The notes beneath the pieces are model-generated. The model was not told the DNA's origin and did not search any database. It saw only the letters and a program-made list of their open reading frames with translations. From contig NZ_CP092418.1 of assembly GCF_023716485.1 (NCBI RefSeq), positions 4,062,501 to 4,126,500 on the forward strand: a DNA stretch of 64,000 nucleotides. Direction: 5' to 3'. This DNA is from Microbulbifer variabilis (GTDB lineage: Bacteria > Pseudomonadota > Gammaproteobacteria > Pseudomonadales > Cellvibrionaceae). Below are positions 1 to 9,716 of the stretch, piece by piece; position 1 is the stretch's first letter, and each line of letters opens with the position of its first letter. The translations under genes were made by a program, and so were the position numbers.

Positions 1-1
1 C

Positions 2-514
2 TGGAACAGAAGCGTGAAAGATGGTTACAAAGTGGTATCTCTACACTGGGATGAAGGCGGGAAAATCACCCAACGGGATTTCCTCTGGGGCTTCCTCAGC
101 AACAACCGCAAGGAGGTTTCTGGCAGGCCAGTGGCAATTGCCGAAGATGGCAAGGGCAATATTTATATTTCAGACGATTACGCGGGGGCCATCTATCGTC
201 TCTCACCCACCGCTACCCCACAAAAAGTAAAGTTATCCGCGGAGAGAACACCTACCACACCTAGGGTACCCAAAAAACCGCCACCAACCGATGCCACCGC
301 CGCGCGCGAGGGAAGAGCGCTATACCTGAGCCACAATTGTGCGCAGTGCCACCAGCAACAGGTACCATTAGCAGGGCTCAACAAAAAGTACACCGTGCAA
401 AGCCTGGCGGACTATTTTGATACGCCACCCCCCCCGATGCCCAGATATGATTTCACCGAGGAGCAGAAAAAAGCATTGGCCCACTACCTGCTTTCAAGGG
501 AGGCTTTGCAATAA
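2..514 (+). CDS. PQQ-dependent sugar dehydrogenase / cytochrome c fusion, C-terminal part
   Basis: The reading frame is open at the left edge, so only the C-terminal ~170 residues are present. The first residues (WNRS, then GYKVV) and the later GRPVAIAEDGKGNIYISDD resemble the last beta-propeller blade of PQQ-dependent glucose/sorbosone dehydrogenases. A Pro/Thr-rich linker follows, then a short cytochrome c domain with a CAQCH heme motif and a possible distal Met in the PPPPMPRYDF stretch. Known for the family: periplasmic sugar oxidation with electrons passed through PQQ to a c-type heme. The fused heme domain is inferred to be the direct electron acceptor. GTG at 14 is only the first start-like codon inside the window and is unlikely to be the true start. 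Confidence 0.75.
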   Translation, partial: WNRSVKDGYKVVSLHWDEGGKITQRDFLWGFLSNNRKEVSGRPVAIAEDGKGNIYISDDYAGAIYRLSPTATPQKVKLSAERTPTTPRVPKKPPPTDATAAREGRALYLSHNCAQCHQQQVPLAGLNKKYTVQSLADYFDTPPPPMPRYDFTEEQKKALAHYLLSREALQ

Positions 515-596
515 CTCCCTCTTACCCCTTACTCCGTGCCAATTGACCCCTGCCGCGCCAGCGGCTAAGGTTGCCCCGCAATTACGAGGCGATGCT

Positions 597-848
597 ATGG
601 TGGCAAAGAAAAAATCGGCAAGTTTTGAACAGAGCCTGGAGGCTCTTGAAGAATTAGTAGAACGCCTGGAGGCAGGAGACCTGCCCCTGGAGGAGGCCCT
701 GGCCGACTTTGAGCAAGGGGTCAAACTCACCCGTGAGTGCCAGAAAAAACTCGCCAGCGCCGAGCAAAAGGTCAAAATGCTGATGGAGGAGAACGGTAGT
801 ATTCGCGAGTTGCCGTTCGAAGCCGATAACTCCTCAGGCGATTCCTAA
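597..848 (+). CDS. xseB: Exodeoxyribonuclease VII small subunit
   Basis: This is an 83-residue protein with the XseB pattern: SFEQSLEALEELVERLEAGDLPLEEAL followed in frame by FEQGVKL and a Lys/Glu-rich helix, i.e. two antiparallel helices. With XseA it forms exonuclease VII, which degrades single-stranded DNA. The frame is open further upstream, but ATG at 597 is preceded by GAGG at 8 bases and gives the usual family length, so it is chosen. It is the first gene of xseB-ispA-dxs, the standard order in gammaproteobacteria; its stop codon directly abuts the GTG of ispA, which suggests translational coupling. Confidence 0.93.
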   Translation: MVAKKKSASFEQSLEALEELVERLEAGDLPLEEALADFEQGVKLTRECQKKLASAEQKVKMLMEENGSIRELPFEADNSSGDS

Positions 849-1757
849 GTGAGCTCCCCTACCCTGCCCGCCGAGCTGAGTGCATTCCTCAAGGATTCCT
901 CCCAGCGTGTCGAAAGCCGTATCCGCGACACGCTGACAGAATCTATTCCCGGTGCCAATAAGCTCTTTGAGGCCATGCGCTATGCCGCACTGGGCCCTGG
1001 CAAACGCCTGCGCCCAGCACTCGTGTACGCCTGTGCCCAGGTCTTCCGTGGGGTGGATTTTGATCCTGCCAGATGCGACGCCAGCGCCGCTGCCCTTGAG
1101 TGCATCCACGCCTATTCACTGGTGCACGATGACCTGCCAGCCATGGATGATGACGACCTGCGCCGGGGTCGCCCCACTTGCCATATCGCCTACAACGAGG
1201 CCACCGCTATTCTCGCCGGTGATGCACTACAAACCCAGGCATTCGAACTGCTGTTGGCCGATAACACCGAACCCGCATTGAAGCTACTACTTATTGCGGA
1301 GCTCTCAAAGGCATCTGGCAGCCGGGGAATGGTTGCAGGTCAGGCCATCGACCTGGATTCTGTGGATAAAACCCTCACCCTAGCACAACTAGAAGCGATG
1401 CATCGCCTGAAAACTGGCGCCCTTATTCGCGCTAGTGCGCGCATGGGCGCGCTGCACGGTGGTGCTACCAGCGACCAACTGGAAGCGCTAACTCTCTACG
1501 CAGAAGCTATTGGCCTGGCTTTTCAGGTACAGGACGATATCCTTGACGTCACAGTAGATACTGCCATTCTGGGTAAAACTCAGGGCGCAGACGCCCTTCT
1601 CAACAAACCGACTTATGTCTCCCTATTGGGGCTCAAAGGCGCAAAAGAGAAGCTCCAGGGCTTGCGTGGGGAGGCTTTAAGTGCCCTTTCAACACTGCCC
1701 GGCGATACACTACTACTGAAGCAGCTGGCCGATTATATTGTCCAACGCGGCCACTAA
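849..1757 (+). CDS. ispA: Farnesyl diphosphate synthase (geranyltranstransferase)
   Basis: This 302-residue trans-isoprenyl diphosphate synthase condenses IPP with DMAPP and then GPP to make farnesyl diphosphate for quinones and undecaprenyl carriers. The first Asp-rich motif is HDDLPAMDDDDLRRGRP (Asp from about residue 94) and the second is FQVQDDILD (about 226-233). GKRLRP near residue 55 binds the diphosphate. Length matches IspA. The GTG start follows the xseB stop with no gap and has no clear Shine-Dalgarno of its own, so coupled translation is likely. dxs follows and supplies the same pathway. Confidence 0.95.
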   Translation: MSSPTLPAELSAFLKDSSQRVESRIRDTLTESIPGANKLFEAMRYAALGPGKRLRPALVYACAQVFRGVDFDPARCDASAAALECIHAYSLVHDDLPAMDDDDLRRGRPTCHIAYNEATAILAGDALQTQAFELLLADNTEPALKLLLIAELSKASGSRGMVAGQAIDLDSVDKTLTLAQLEAMHRLKTGALIRASARMGALHGGATSDQLEALTLYAEAIGLAFQVQDDILDVTVDTAILGKTQGADALLNKPTYVSLLGLKGAKEKLQGLRGEALSALSTLPGDTLLLKQLADYIVQRGH

Positions 1758-1851
1758 GTCGGGATCTCTACCCCGTCATTGGGATGCAATATGCCCTTCA
1801 CAGGCATACAATCCCCTTCACTAATACCATCTGTAGCAATTGAACCGTTTG

Positions 1852-3768
1852 ATGCTCGAAGAAATTCCACGCACACGCCCGCATACGCCGCTGCTTGACG
1901 TCATTGACGAGCCGGCACAGCTGCGCGCACTCGATGAACGCCAACTGCCCGAACTCGCTAGCCAGCTGCGCGAGTACCTGTTGTATTGTGTCGGCCAAAC
2001 CGGCGGACACTTCGGCGCCGGTCTCGGTGTGGTGGAGCTGACCATCGCCCTGCACTATATCTACAACACGCCAGAGGACCGCTTGGTCTGGGATGTGGGC
2101 CACCAAACCTACCCTCACAAGATACTCACCGGCCGCCGCGAGCAGATGCTCACCATGCGCCAGCAAGGCGGCTTGTCAGGCTTCCCCAAGCGCAGTGAGA
2201 GCCCCTACGACACCTTCGGCGTGGGGCATTCCAGCACCTCTATCGGTGCCGCCCTGGGAATGGCCCTGGGCTCCCCCGACGAGCGCAAAGTCGTGGCGGT
2301 GATTGGCGACGGCGCTATGACCGCTGGCATGGCCTTCGAAGCGCTCAATCACGCGTCTCACACAGGCCGGGATATGTTGGTTGTGCTCAATGACAACAGC
2401 ATGTCGATCTCTAAGAATGTCGGAGGCTTGGCTACCTACTTCGCCAAGATTCTTGCCAGCAAGACCTATCTCAATATGCGCGAGGGCAGCCGCAAGATTT
2501 TATCGGCTATTCCCAAGGCCTGGCAGTTGGCGCGCCGCACCGAAGAGCATGTTAAAGGCATGATCACACCCGGCACTCTGTTTGAGGAACTGGGCTTCAA
2601 CTACGTTGGGCCACTGGATGGGCACAACATGCACGATCTAGTGCACACCCTGCGCAACCTGCGCAGCCAGCCCGGTCCCCAGCTACTGCATATCGCCACT
2701 ACCAAAGGCAAAGGCTTTGGTCCGGCTGAAGCCGACCCGGTGGGTTACCACGCATTGAACAAGCTGGAGCCAGAGAGCAAAGTCCAGGTGGCTGTGCCGG
2801 GCAGGAAGAAGCTGCCCAAGTATCAGGATATTTTCGGCCAGTGGCTGTGTGACACCGCCGAAAAGGACGAGCGCCTAATCGGAATTACCCCCGCCATGTG
2901 TGAGGGCTCTGGCATGGTAGAGTTTTCCAAGCGTTTTCCAAAACGCTTCCAAGACGTAGCTATTGCCGAGCAGCACGCCGTTACTCTCGCTGCCGGCCTC
3001 GCCTGCGAGGGCCAAAAGCCGGTTGTGGCCATTTACTCTACTTTCCTACAGCGCGGCTATGACCAAATGGTGCATGATGTTGCTATCCAAAACCTGGATG
3101 TCACCTTCGCCATCGACCGCGCCGGCCTTGTAGGTGAAGACGGCCCAACCCATGCAGGCAGCTTCGATCTGACCTTTATGCGTTGCTTGCCCTACCTCGC
3201 CATCGCTGCACCCAGCGACGAGAACGAATGCCGCCAATTACTCTATACCGCATACAAGTACGAGGGGCCCGCCGCTGTGCGCTACCCCCGCGGTACCGGT
3301 ATGGGCACCGCGATAGAAGAAGAGATGCGCGAGTTACCTATCGGTAAGGGCCGCCTACTGCGTAAAGGCAGAAGCGTGGCCATTTTGAATTTCGGCACCC
3401 TACTCGCTCCCGCTACGGCAGCGGCTGAGCGCCTCGGCGCCACTCTCGCCGATATGCGCTGGGTCAAGCCATTAGATGAAGCGCTGATTGATGAACTGGC
3501 CGACAGCCATCAGTTGCTGGTCACCATCGAAGAAAATACCATCGCCGGAGGTGCTGGCAGCGCCGTTATGGAGTATCTCAACAGCTCTGCGCGAACCCTG
3601 CCCGTACTGCAACTGGGCCTGCCGGACCGCATTATTGAGCACGGCAAACACAAAGACCTACTCGCAGAGATAGGCCTCGATGCCGGCGGCATTGAGGAAC
3701 AAATCCGCCGGCGCCTGCAGCTGCTTAACCGGCACAATTTTAACGACCGCGCCGCAGCCGCAAACTAA
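1852..3768 (+). CDS. dxs: 1-deoxy-D-xylulose-5-phosphate synthase
   Basis: Dxs is the thiamine-diphosphate enzyme that joins pyruvate and glyceraldehyde 3-phosphate in the first step of the MEP isoprenoid pathway. It is about 638 residues, the family length. Visible landmarks are [30 protein letters not shown], the ThDP motif [17 protein letters not shown] ending at DNSMSIS, and the transketolase pyrimidine-domain segment [13 protein letters not shown]. The frame also allows TTG at 1840; ATG at 1852 gives the typical N-terminus ([13 protein letters not shown]). It completes the xseB-ispA-dxs cluster. Confidence 0.95.
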   Translation: MLEEIPRTRPHTPLLDVIDEPAQLRALDERQLPELASQLREYLLYCVGQTGGHFGAGLGVVELTIALHYIYNTPEDRLVWDVGHQTYPHKILTGRREQMLTMRQQGGLSGFPKRSESPYDTFGVGHSSTSIGAALGMALGSPDERKVVAVIGDGAMTAGMAFEALNHASHTGRDMLVVLNDNSMSISKNVGGLATYFAKILASKTYLNMREGSRKILSAIPKAWQLARRTEEHVKGMITPGTLFEELGFNYVGPLDGHNMHDLVHTLRNLRSQPGPQLLHIATTKGKGFGPAEADPVGYHALNKLEPESKVQVAVPGRKKLPKYQDIFGQWLCDTAEKDERLIGITPAMCEGSGMVEFSKRFPKRFQDVAIAEQHAVTLAAGLACEGQKPVVAIYSTFLQRGYDQMVHDVAIQNLDVTFAIDRAGLVGEDGPTHAGSFDLTFMRCLPYLAIAAPSDENECRQLLYTAYKYEGPAAVRYPRGTGMGTAIEEEMRELPIGKGRLLRKGRSVAILNFGTLLAPATAAAERLGATLADMRWVKPLDEALIDELADSHQLLVTIEENTIAGGAGSAVMEYLNSSARTLPVLQLGLPDRIIEHGKHKDLLAEIGLDAGGIEEQIRRRLQLLNRHNFNDRAAAAN

Positions 3769-3899
3769 CCATAAGGGCCCGATAACCATCTGGGATATCG
3801 GGCTCCTGAACCACAACTCAGCCGCCTACTATTGATTTGACGATACCGCGTGACCTAGCGCCCTTCTATCAATCAATTTCCGCACGCCTTGGGGGAAAG

Positions 3900-5750
3900 A
3901 TGTCACTACTCAAGAAAACTCTTGTCGCATCCATCGGTCTGTTCGCCAGCCTCAATGCAACCGCTATGGAACAGGAAGGTTTTAAGAAGGGCTATCGGGC
4001 GCTACCGAAAGAGAATGCCTCTGAAAGACTGGTGGCCCTACAGGATCTGCGCTATCGCTGGATTATGGAAAGCTTTCCCAGCCAGGCCACTTATGAGGGC
4101 TATCCAGGGCAAAATGATCGCTGGGTAGACAACTCAAAGAGAGGCATTGAGGCTCGGCAAGAGCAGACTCGTCGACTTTTAGGTGCTACCCGCAACCTCG
4201 ATATCAGCGAGTTGCCCGAGCAGCAACAACTGGACTACCAGCTGCTTTACCAGGATTTGCTCGGGGAGGTGAAGGGCTTTCAGTTCCCCGAACATCTACA
4301 GCCCATTACCCATATGAGCGGTATCCAGCTCAATGTGCCGAATGTACTCAACAGTATGCCGCAGAGTACGGTTGCTGATTACGAAGATATTCTGGCACGC
4401 CTATCAAAGCTACCAACTTTGGTAACACAGACACAGACGCTGATGCAGCAGGGATTAAGAAAAGGGGTTACTCCGCCGCAAATCACTCTGCGTGAACTAC
4501 CCCGGCAGATCCGCGCGCTGATCCCCACAACTCCCGAGCAGAGTCCTCTACTCAGTGCTTTTGAGGAAATGCCCAGCGCCATCCCCAAAACGAAACAAAA
4601 AAGCCTGCGCCAGCGCGCCCTCGCCATCTACGCAAGCCAGTTATTACCAGCATGGCGAGACATGGCGGAATTTATCGAAAGGGAATACATTCCTGGAGCA
4701 CAGAAAGGCATCGCCCTCAGCAGTCGCCCAGACGGTCTACGCTGGTATGCCTACAAAGTAGAAAAGAGCACCACCACTCACCTTAGCCCGGAAGAAATCC
4801 ACCGCATAGGCTTGGCCGAAGTGAAGCGTATCCGTGCAGAGATGCAAGCTGTCATGCAGAAGACAGGCTTCCAAGGTGACTTCAAGGCCTTTACCGAATT
4901 CCTGCGCACTGACCCACGCTTTTACCACACCAGCCGTGAGGCCCTGTTACGAGACTACCGAGATATTGCCAAGCGCATCGATGGCGAGCTGCCCGCCCTG
5001 TTTGGTACCTTGCCCAGGCTGCCCTATGGAGTTAAACCCATTCCCGGCTACTCGGAGCAGTCACAGACCACAGCCTATTACCAGCCTGGCTCCAGCGAAG
5101 CCGGCCGCGCGGGTATCTTCTTTGCCAATACCTACAACCTGCCCAGTCGACCCAAATGGGAAATGGAAGCGCTGACGGTACATGAGGCAATGCCTGGCCA
5201 CCATTTACAGATTGCCCTGGCCCAGGAGCAAGCTGATATTCACCCATTGCGACGCATGGCTCTCTATACCGCTTTTGTGGAAGGCTGGGGCCTCTACTCC
5301 GAAAGCCTCGGTTATGACCTGGGTTTGTACAAAGATCCCTACAGCGAGTTTGGGGCGCTGACCTACGATATGTGGCGCGCCGTGCGTCTGGTTGTAGACA
5401 CCGGCATGCATCAGCTGGGCTGGAGCCGTGAGCAGGCAATTGACTATTTTATGGAAAATAGTGCCAAGCCTCTGCACGATGTCACCGTGGAAATTGATCG
5501 CTACCTGGTTTGGCCTGGACAGGCACTGGCCTATAAATTAGGGCAATTAAAAATTAAGGAGCTACGTGTAAAAGCAGAAGAGGAACTCGACAATAATTTT
5601 GATATCCGCAGCTTCCACGATGCCCTTCTTGGCGCCGGTGCCCTGCCCTTAAATATTCTCGAAACACGAATGAACAGCTGGATTGAAAGCCAGGGCTCTG
5701 CATCGGCCCAGGTTACTCCCCCTGTAACATCACAAATCTCTGCGGGCTAG
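3900..5750 (+). CDS. Secreted DUF885 family putative metallopeptidase
   Basis: This is a 616-residue protein. ATG at 3900 is chosen because it follows a GGGGGAAAG purine run and gives a clean signal peptide (MSLLKKTLVASIGLFASLNA); TTG at 3837 would bury that signal. The motif VHEAMPGHHLQ (His428, Glu429, His434/435) is the zinc-ligand pattern characteristic of DUF885 proteins, and EGWGLYSE follows at about residue 460. Members are exported and annotated as putative peptidases, with few characterised. It has its own terminator downstream and appears monocistronic. Substrate unknown. Confidence 0.85.
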   Translation: MSLLKKTLVASIGLFASLNATAMEQEGFKKGYRALPKENASERLVALQDLRYRWIMESFPSQATYEGYPGQNDRWVDNSKRGIEARQEQTRRLLGATRNLDISELPEQQQLDYQLLYQDLLGEVKGFQFPEHLQPITHMSGIQLNVPNVLNSMPQSTVADYEDILARLSKLPTLVTQTQTLMQQGLRKGVTPPQITLRELPRQIRALIPTTPEQSPLLSAFEEMPSAIPKTKQKSLRQRALAIYASQLLPAWRDMAEFIEREYIPGAQKGIALSSRPDGLRWYAYKVEKSTTTHLSPEEIHRIGLAEVKRIRAEMQAVMQKTGFQGDFKAFTEFLRTDPRFYHTSREALLRDYRDIAKRIDGELPALFGTLPRLPYGVKPIPGYSEQSQTTAYYQPGSSEAGRAGIFFANTYNLPSRPKWEMEALTVHEAMPGHHLQIALAQEQADIHPLRRMALYTAFVEGWGLYSESLGYDLGLYKDPYSEFGALTYDMWRAVRLVVDTGMHQLGWSREQAIDYFMENSAKPLHDVTVEIDRYLVWPGQALAYKLGQLKIKELRVKAEEELDNNFDIRSFHDALLGAGALPLNILETRMNSWIESQGSASAQVTPPVTSQISAG

Positions 5751-5760
5751 ATAAACGAAA

Positions 5761-5786
5761 GGGCAGGTATTTCCTGCCCTTTTTTA
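5761..5786 (+). terminator. Rho-independent terminator after the DUF885 gene
   Basis: GGGCAGG-TATTT-CCTGCCC followed by six T residues lies 10 bases after the DUF885 stop. The next gene (TonB receptor) is convergent. Confidence 0.85.
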
Positions 5787-5821
5787 TGACTGAAGTATCC
5801 GCTAAAAACCCTCTAATTAAA

Positions 5822-7897
5822 TCACCACTCGGAAGATACAGATAAATAGATTGCGCGTGGCTCCCCAGGAAAATACCTGTCCCCAGCAAAGCTGCTATAG
5901 TCCGCTCGCTCTGCGTAAGCCCTATTGGTTAGATTTAACATCCTTGCTGAGAGAGCCCAACGATCAAATTCCCACCGGGCTCGCAGATTCAATAAGTTAT
6001 GCCCAGAATATTCATGCTGATTTTGGGGGTCGGTGTAATAGCGCCCCTGATACAACCACTCCAGTTCAGCGTTTATACCTTGCCGAGGTTGCCACTGCAG
6101 GCGATAGCTACCGAAAGCCCTGGGAGCTGAATCCACAAGATTGCCATCCAGTAGTACTCCCCTCAGCTCTCGCTCATCTCGATAACGGTGCTCCGCATAA
6201 CTGGAAGAAGCCTCCAGTCGCCAGTCCTGAGCAAATTTATAGCCAAGAGCCATCTCTACACCGCGATGTGAGGTTTTCCCATTCGATTGGTTAAAGTACT
6301 CCGTATCCCGAAAAATCACATTGCGCTTGCGCATTCCATAAGCGACGAGCTCATAAGAAAGGTTTTCCTTAATAGCTCGTACCCCCAATTCAATACTGCT
6401 GATTTGCTCGGACTCCAATTCGGCAACAGTTTGTTCTCGCTGTAAACGGTAAAGTTCAGTTGCCTGGGGAACCCGATATCCTTGAGCCATATTGACAAAT
6501 AATTGCAGGCCTGATGTGAAATCGTAAGTAGCTCCTAGTTTGGGTGACCAGTTCTGGAAACTGTCTTTGCGGTCTTCTGGCCGGCTAAACCTACAGCCAC
6601 CAAAGCCACAAGGAAGACCATCCTCGGCCGTACGGCCAGAAAGCATTTTATTGTTGTAGTCATACTGTACCGACTCAAAACGTACACCGCTGTAAAGCTT
6701 TAAAGTATCGGTAACATTCCAGGTAGCCAAAGTAAAAGGAGCAACGCTGTAAGCATTTACTTGATAGTCATAGTGCTTACCTGCGGGGATAGTCTCCCGC
6801 AAAAAATCTGATCCCTCAGTTGGATCTTTTTGGAGTTCTCGTAAGTAGCCTTGAGTAAATTCTGTATCTAGCCCCATTACTACTTCCAAGTTGCCTGCCC
6901 AGCTAAAAAGATAGCTACTCCGCAAGCCGATACTCTCCTGGCCATTTTCTTCCAACGCCTGCCCCGGCAAATAATGCTGCAGAAAACGCATATCTGTTTT
7001 TCTAAGATAAGGGGCCAGTGATAGCTTTTTTTCCGAGCCCAAATCAATATCGAGAATGGAGTAAAGCCGTACCGCGGAGACATCGCGGAATGCTTCTGGA
7101 TTCGGGTTTTCCCTGTCCCGCTGATCATCCCGATAGGCATTGTATCCTTCGATATAACCCGCTGTTTCCTGATTTAAATTCGTGACTGCCAGACGAGAAC
7201 GGATTTGTGTCTTCCCTGTAATGATAGAGTGCAAAAGGCTGAGCTTTTGTTGATCGTAACCAGAGTGGTCCCGATAACCACCATCAGATGCCAGGGAAAG
7301 ATCTGCTCGCACTCTGCCTTTGTTAGAAAAGTTAGATTCTGCGGAAATACTGGCTCGATAGTAATCGTGAGGACCACCTTCAAAGCCTAAAATGCCAGAA
7401 AAGGACTTGGTATTTTCTTCAATTTCCGGACTCAGAGTATTCACGACACCATGCATAGCATTGGAACCATACAGGGTGCTGGCCGGGCCGCGAATAACTT
7501 CAATTCTCTGAGCCATTTCACTATGGGATTCAAACAACTCATTAATATTGCAGAATCCATGTGCCCGCAGAGGGATGCCATCCTCCATTGTCAGCACACT
7601 GCCACAGGCTCCAGCCCCAGACAGTACTGGCGAACGCAATGCGGGTAAATATTCCTGACCGTTACCCCTTGCCACATTGGCCCCTGGAACCCGCACTAAA
7701 CTTTGCTGGATATGATTGTGCTTAATCAGCTTTAACTCGAAACGATCAACCATGGAGAAACTTTCTGGATAATCCTGAAACTGTTTCTCAACACGACTGG
7801 CTGTGACAACGACCGACTCTATTTTCGCCGAATCCGACAAAGCCACCTGACTGACCGACAAAAGTATTAGCACCAGGCTCTTGGTTTTTATTAACAT
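5822..7897 (-). CDS. TonB-dependent outer membrane receptor
   Basis: This 691-residue protein has an N-terminal signal sequence (MLIKTKSLVLILLSVSQVAL), then the TonB-box-like IESVVVTASR, a plug domain and a beta-barrel ending in an aromatic residue (SSEW). In the plug, LTMEDGIPLRAHGF and RIEVIRGPASTLYGSNAMHG are the conserved signatures. The receptor imports a scarce ligand across the outer membrane using TonB energy. The plug contains a Cys pair (around GACGSV and FCNIN). No ABC transporter or regulator adjoins it, so the ligand cannot be named. I saw no cobalamin riboswitch upstream. Confidence 0.88.
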   Translation of the reverse strand: MLIKTKSLVLILLSVSQVALSDSAKIESVVVTASRVEKQFQDYPESFSMVDRFELKLIKHNHIQQSLVRVPGANVARGNGQEYLPALRSPVLSGAGACGSVLTMEDGIPLRAHGFCNINELFESHSEMAQRIEVIRGPASTLYGSNAMHGVVNTLSPEIEENTKSFSGILGFEGGPHDYYRASISAESNFSNKGRVRADLSLASDGGYRDHSGYDQQKLSLLHSIITGKTQIRSRLAVTNLNQETAGYIEGYNAYRDDQRDRENPNPEAFRDVSAVRLYSILDIDLGSEKKLSLAPYLRKTDMRFLQHYLPGQALEENGQESIGLRSSYLFSWAGNLEVVMGLDTEFTQGYLRELQKDPTEGSDFLRETIPAGKHYDYQVNAYSVAPFTLATWNVTDTLKLYSGVRFESVQYDYNNKMLSGRTAEDGLPCGFGGCRFSRPEDRKDSFQNWSPKLGATYDFTSGLQLFVNMAQGYRVPQATELYRLQREQTVAELESEQISSIELGVRAIKENLSYELVAYGMRKRNVIFRDTEYFNQSNGKTSHRGVEMALGYKFAQDWRLEASSSYAEHRYRDERELRGVLLDGNLVDSAPRAFGSYRLQWQPRQGINAELEWLYQGRYYTDPQNQHEYSGHNLLNLRARWEFDRWALSARMLNLTNRAYAERADYSSFAGDRYFPGEPRAIYLSVSSEW

Positions 7898-8127
7898 GCT
7901 TCCAGCTTATTTTTCCTTTGATATCAGTGAACCATACAGGACCTGGGCAGGGTTTTCCCACTCTCCCCCTACTTCTCTCAAAGTCTCCTTCCGCATTAAG
8001 CTATCAAGCTCCCAGTCAAAAGCTATACCGAAGTAAAAACACGCTATAAAAAGGCGTCATCTGTAAATTAGTCAGTCTATTTCCCCTAATTTCTAGGCAA
8101 AGTGGCAGATAGCTATTCTCCAACCTA

Positions 8128-8143
8128 ACCTCCAAGAGGAGGT
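8128..8143 (+). promoter_or_regulatory. Perfect hairpin in the leader of the SMR gene
   Basis: ACCTCC-AAGA-GGAGGT forms a perfect six-pair stem 44 bases before the start codon and is followed by a T-rich tract. It may be a leader structure. It lacks the ACGR loops of the guanidine-II (mini-ykkC) riboswitch often found before sugE genes, so no riboswitch is called. Confidence 0.35.
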
Positions 8144-8186
8144 CGAAATAAGATTTTTTAAAAATTACCCTTTAAAGAGGAAAAGC

Positions 8187-8504
8187 ATGGCCTGGTTCTA
8201 CCTGTTAATGGCTGGTCTTTGTGAGATAGGCTGGGTGCTGGGGCTAAAAATATCCCAAGAGACATCGACTCGCCTGCTGGGTGTTGTAATGGCAGTCGTA
8301 TTTATTGGCCTCAGTGGGTTTTTATTGTGGTTGGCCCAGCGAGAGATTCCCATTGGCATCTCCTATGCCGTCTGGACCAGTATCGGTGCGGCCGGTGCCT
8401 TTCTGATGGGAGTCATTTTCTTTGGTGAGACAGCCAGTCTCGGACGATATCTCGGAGTACTGCTAATTATCGTCGGGGTTGTCACATTAAAACTGGCTCG
8501 CTAG
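8187..8504 (+). CDS. sugE: SMR-family small multidrug / guanidinium exporter (SugE/Gdx type)
   Basis: This 105-residue protein has four transmembrane helices and the essential SMR glutamate at position 13 (AGLCEIGW). The segment IPIGISYAVWTSIGAAG is the signature of the SugE/Gdx branch, whose characterised members export guanidinium in exchange for protons. It works as an antiparallel dimer in the inner membrane. The start has a good AGAGG six bases upstream. Whether this copy moves guanidinium or quaternary ammonium compounds cannot be told from sequence alone. Confidence 0.88.
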   Translation: MAWFYLLMAGLCEIGWVLGLKISQETSTRLLGVVMAVVFIGLSGFLLWLAQREIPIGISYAVWTSIGAAGAFLMGVIFFGETASLGRYLGVLLIIVGVVTLKLAR

Positions 8505-8520
8505 CTTACATAACAGTTTT

Positions 8521-8544
8521 GAAGGGCAGCTAATGCTGCCCTTC
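8521..8544. terminator. Hairpin between convergent sugE and rsgA
   Basis: GAAGGGCAGC-TAAT-GCTGCCCTTC is a ten-pair perfect stem placed between two converging genes. There is no strong T run on either side, so it is a likely but weak bidirectional terminator. Confidence 0.55.
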
Positions 8545-8594
8545 TATCCCTGGTTGCATACCACTTATAAAAATTAGAGATTCAGGAGTTACTT

Positions 8595-9716
8595 TCAATC
8601 CTCCCCGTGATACTTGCGCTTACGCGCCTGGTTTTGCACAGATCGATACATCTGGGATAGCGCTCTCTCCCCTGCCCGTTTCTGCGCCAGAGTTTGACCG
8701 TTACGGCTTAGTTCCTGTTGCAGTTTTTGCCAATTGCGCAAGCGCCGGTCATCCAGCGAACCGCCCGTTATTGCCTCTTGTACCGCACAGCCTGGCTCCG
8801 ACTGGTGCTGGCAGTCAGAGAAGCGACACTCCCTGGCCAAGGCCTCAATATCGGAAAAAGTCTCCGCCACGCCATCTTCAACATGCACCAACCCCAACTC
8901 CCGCATTCCTGGGCTATCGAGTAACAGCGCTCCCCAACTCAGGGAGTGAAGAGAGCGTTTCCGTGTAGTGTGACGCCCTTTACTGTCGGCTTCGCGAATG
9001 GTCCCAGTCTCAGCCAGGGATTCGCCAGACAGCGTATTTAGCAAAGTGGATTTACCCACTCCAGAAGAACCTAACAGCGCGATAGTTTCCCCAGATAAGC
9101 ACCACTGGCGCAGCTGTGCCACGCTTTCTTGATCCAGGCTATTTACCATTGCAACAGGTAATTCACCGAATGGGCGCAAAGCCTGAAGAAAAGGGGCAGT
9201 ATCTTCACACAGGTCGGCCTTAGTCAGTATCAAGTGTGGGCGGCAACCGGACTCCCGCGCCAGAGCCAAATAGCGCTCAATGCGTGAGAGGTTAAAGTCA
9301 TCATTCAGGGACGAAACAATAAAAACACTATCGACATTGGCGGCGATCATCTGCACCTGATGCCCCCCAGGTGCCATGCGCTCAAACTGGCTGCTGCGGC
9401 TCAACAAACGCATAAAATATCCACTGCTCTTCTCTAACAACAACCAATCCCCCACCGTCGGCAAATTAGCCACAAGACTCCCGGTTAGGGGAAGGGACAC
9501 AGCCCCCTTCTCGCCGGCCAATTCCAGGCGACTGCGGTGTACAGCCATAACCCGCAGCGGCAAACACTGTTCGAGTTCTTCGAGCGTCAGCTGCTGTTGG
9601 AAAAAAGACTTCCAACCAAGTTTTTGTAGCGGAGAAGCTTCCCGCTCAATTTTGATAGATGGGGATTTAGTGCCGAATCTATTAACAGACCGGCGGGTAA
9701 AGTGAGATTTACTCAA
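8595..9716 (-). CDS. rsgA: Ribosome small-subunit-dependent GTPase A
   Basis: RsgA is a circularly permuted GTPase that checks late 30S subunit maturation. Order seen: an N-terminal OB-fold-like part, then the G motifs in permuted order (LTKAD for G4, GSSGVGKSTLLN for G1, DSPGMREL for G3) and a C-terminal zinc knuckle with CRFSDCQH and a later Cys. The frame extends upstream to 9866, but those residues do not resemble the family. TTG at 9716 has AGAGGG 8 bases upstream and gives 373 residues, near the usual 350. Start confidence is moderate; function confidence is high. Confidence 0.88.
   Translation of the reverse strand: MSKSHFTRRSVNRFGTKSPSIKIEREASPLQKLGWKSFFQQQLTLEELEQCLPLRVMAVHRSRLELAGEKGAVSLPLTGSLVANLPTVGDWLLLEKSSGYFMRLLSRSSQFERMAPGGHQVQMIAANVDSVFIVSSLNDDFNLSRIERYLALARESGCRPHLILTKADLCEDTAPFLQALRPFGELPVAMVNSLDQESVAQLRQWCLSGETIALLGSSGVGKSTLLNTLSGESLAETGTIREADSKGRHTTRKRSLHSLSWGALLLDSPGMRELGLVHVEDGVAETFSDIEALARECRFSDCQHQSEPGCAVQEAITGGSLDDRRLRNWQKLQQELSRNGQTLAQKRAGERALSQMYRSVQNQARKRKYHGED

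Noticed and set aside
8100..8186. Guanidine-II (mini-ykkC) riboswitch before the SMR gene
   Set aside because: Only one stem is present and its loop is AAGA, not the ACGR pair that defines the class.
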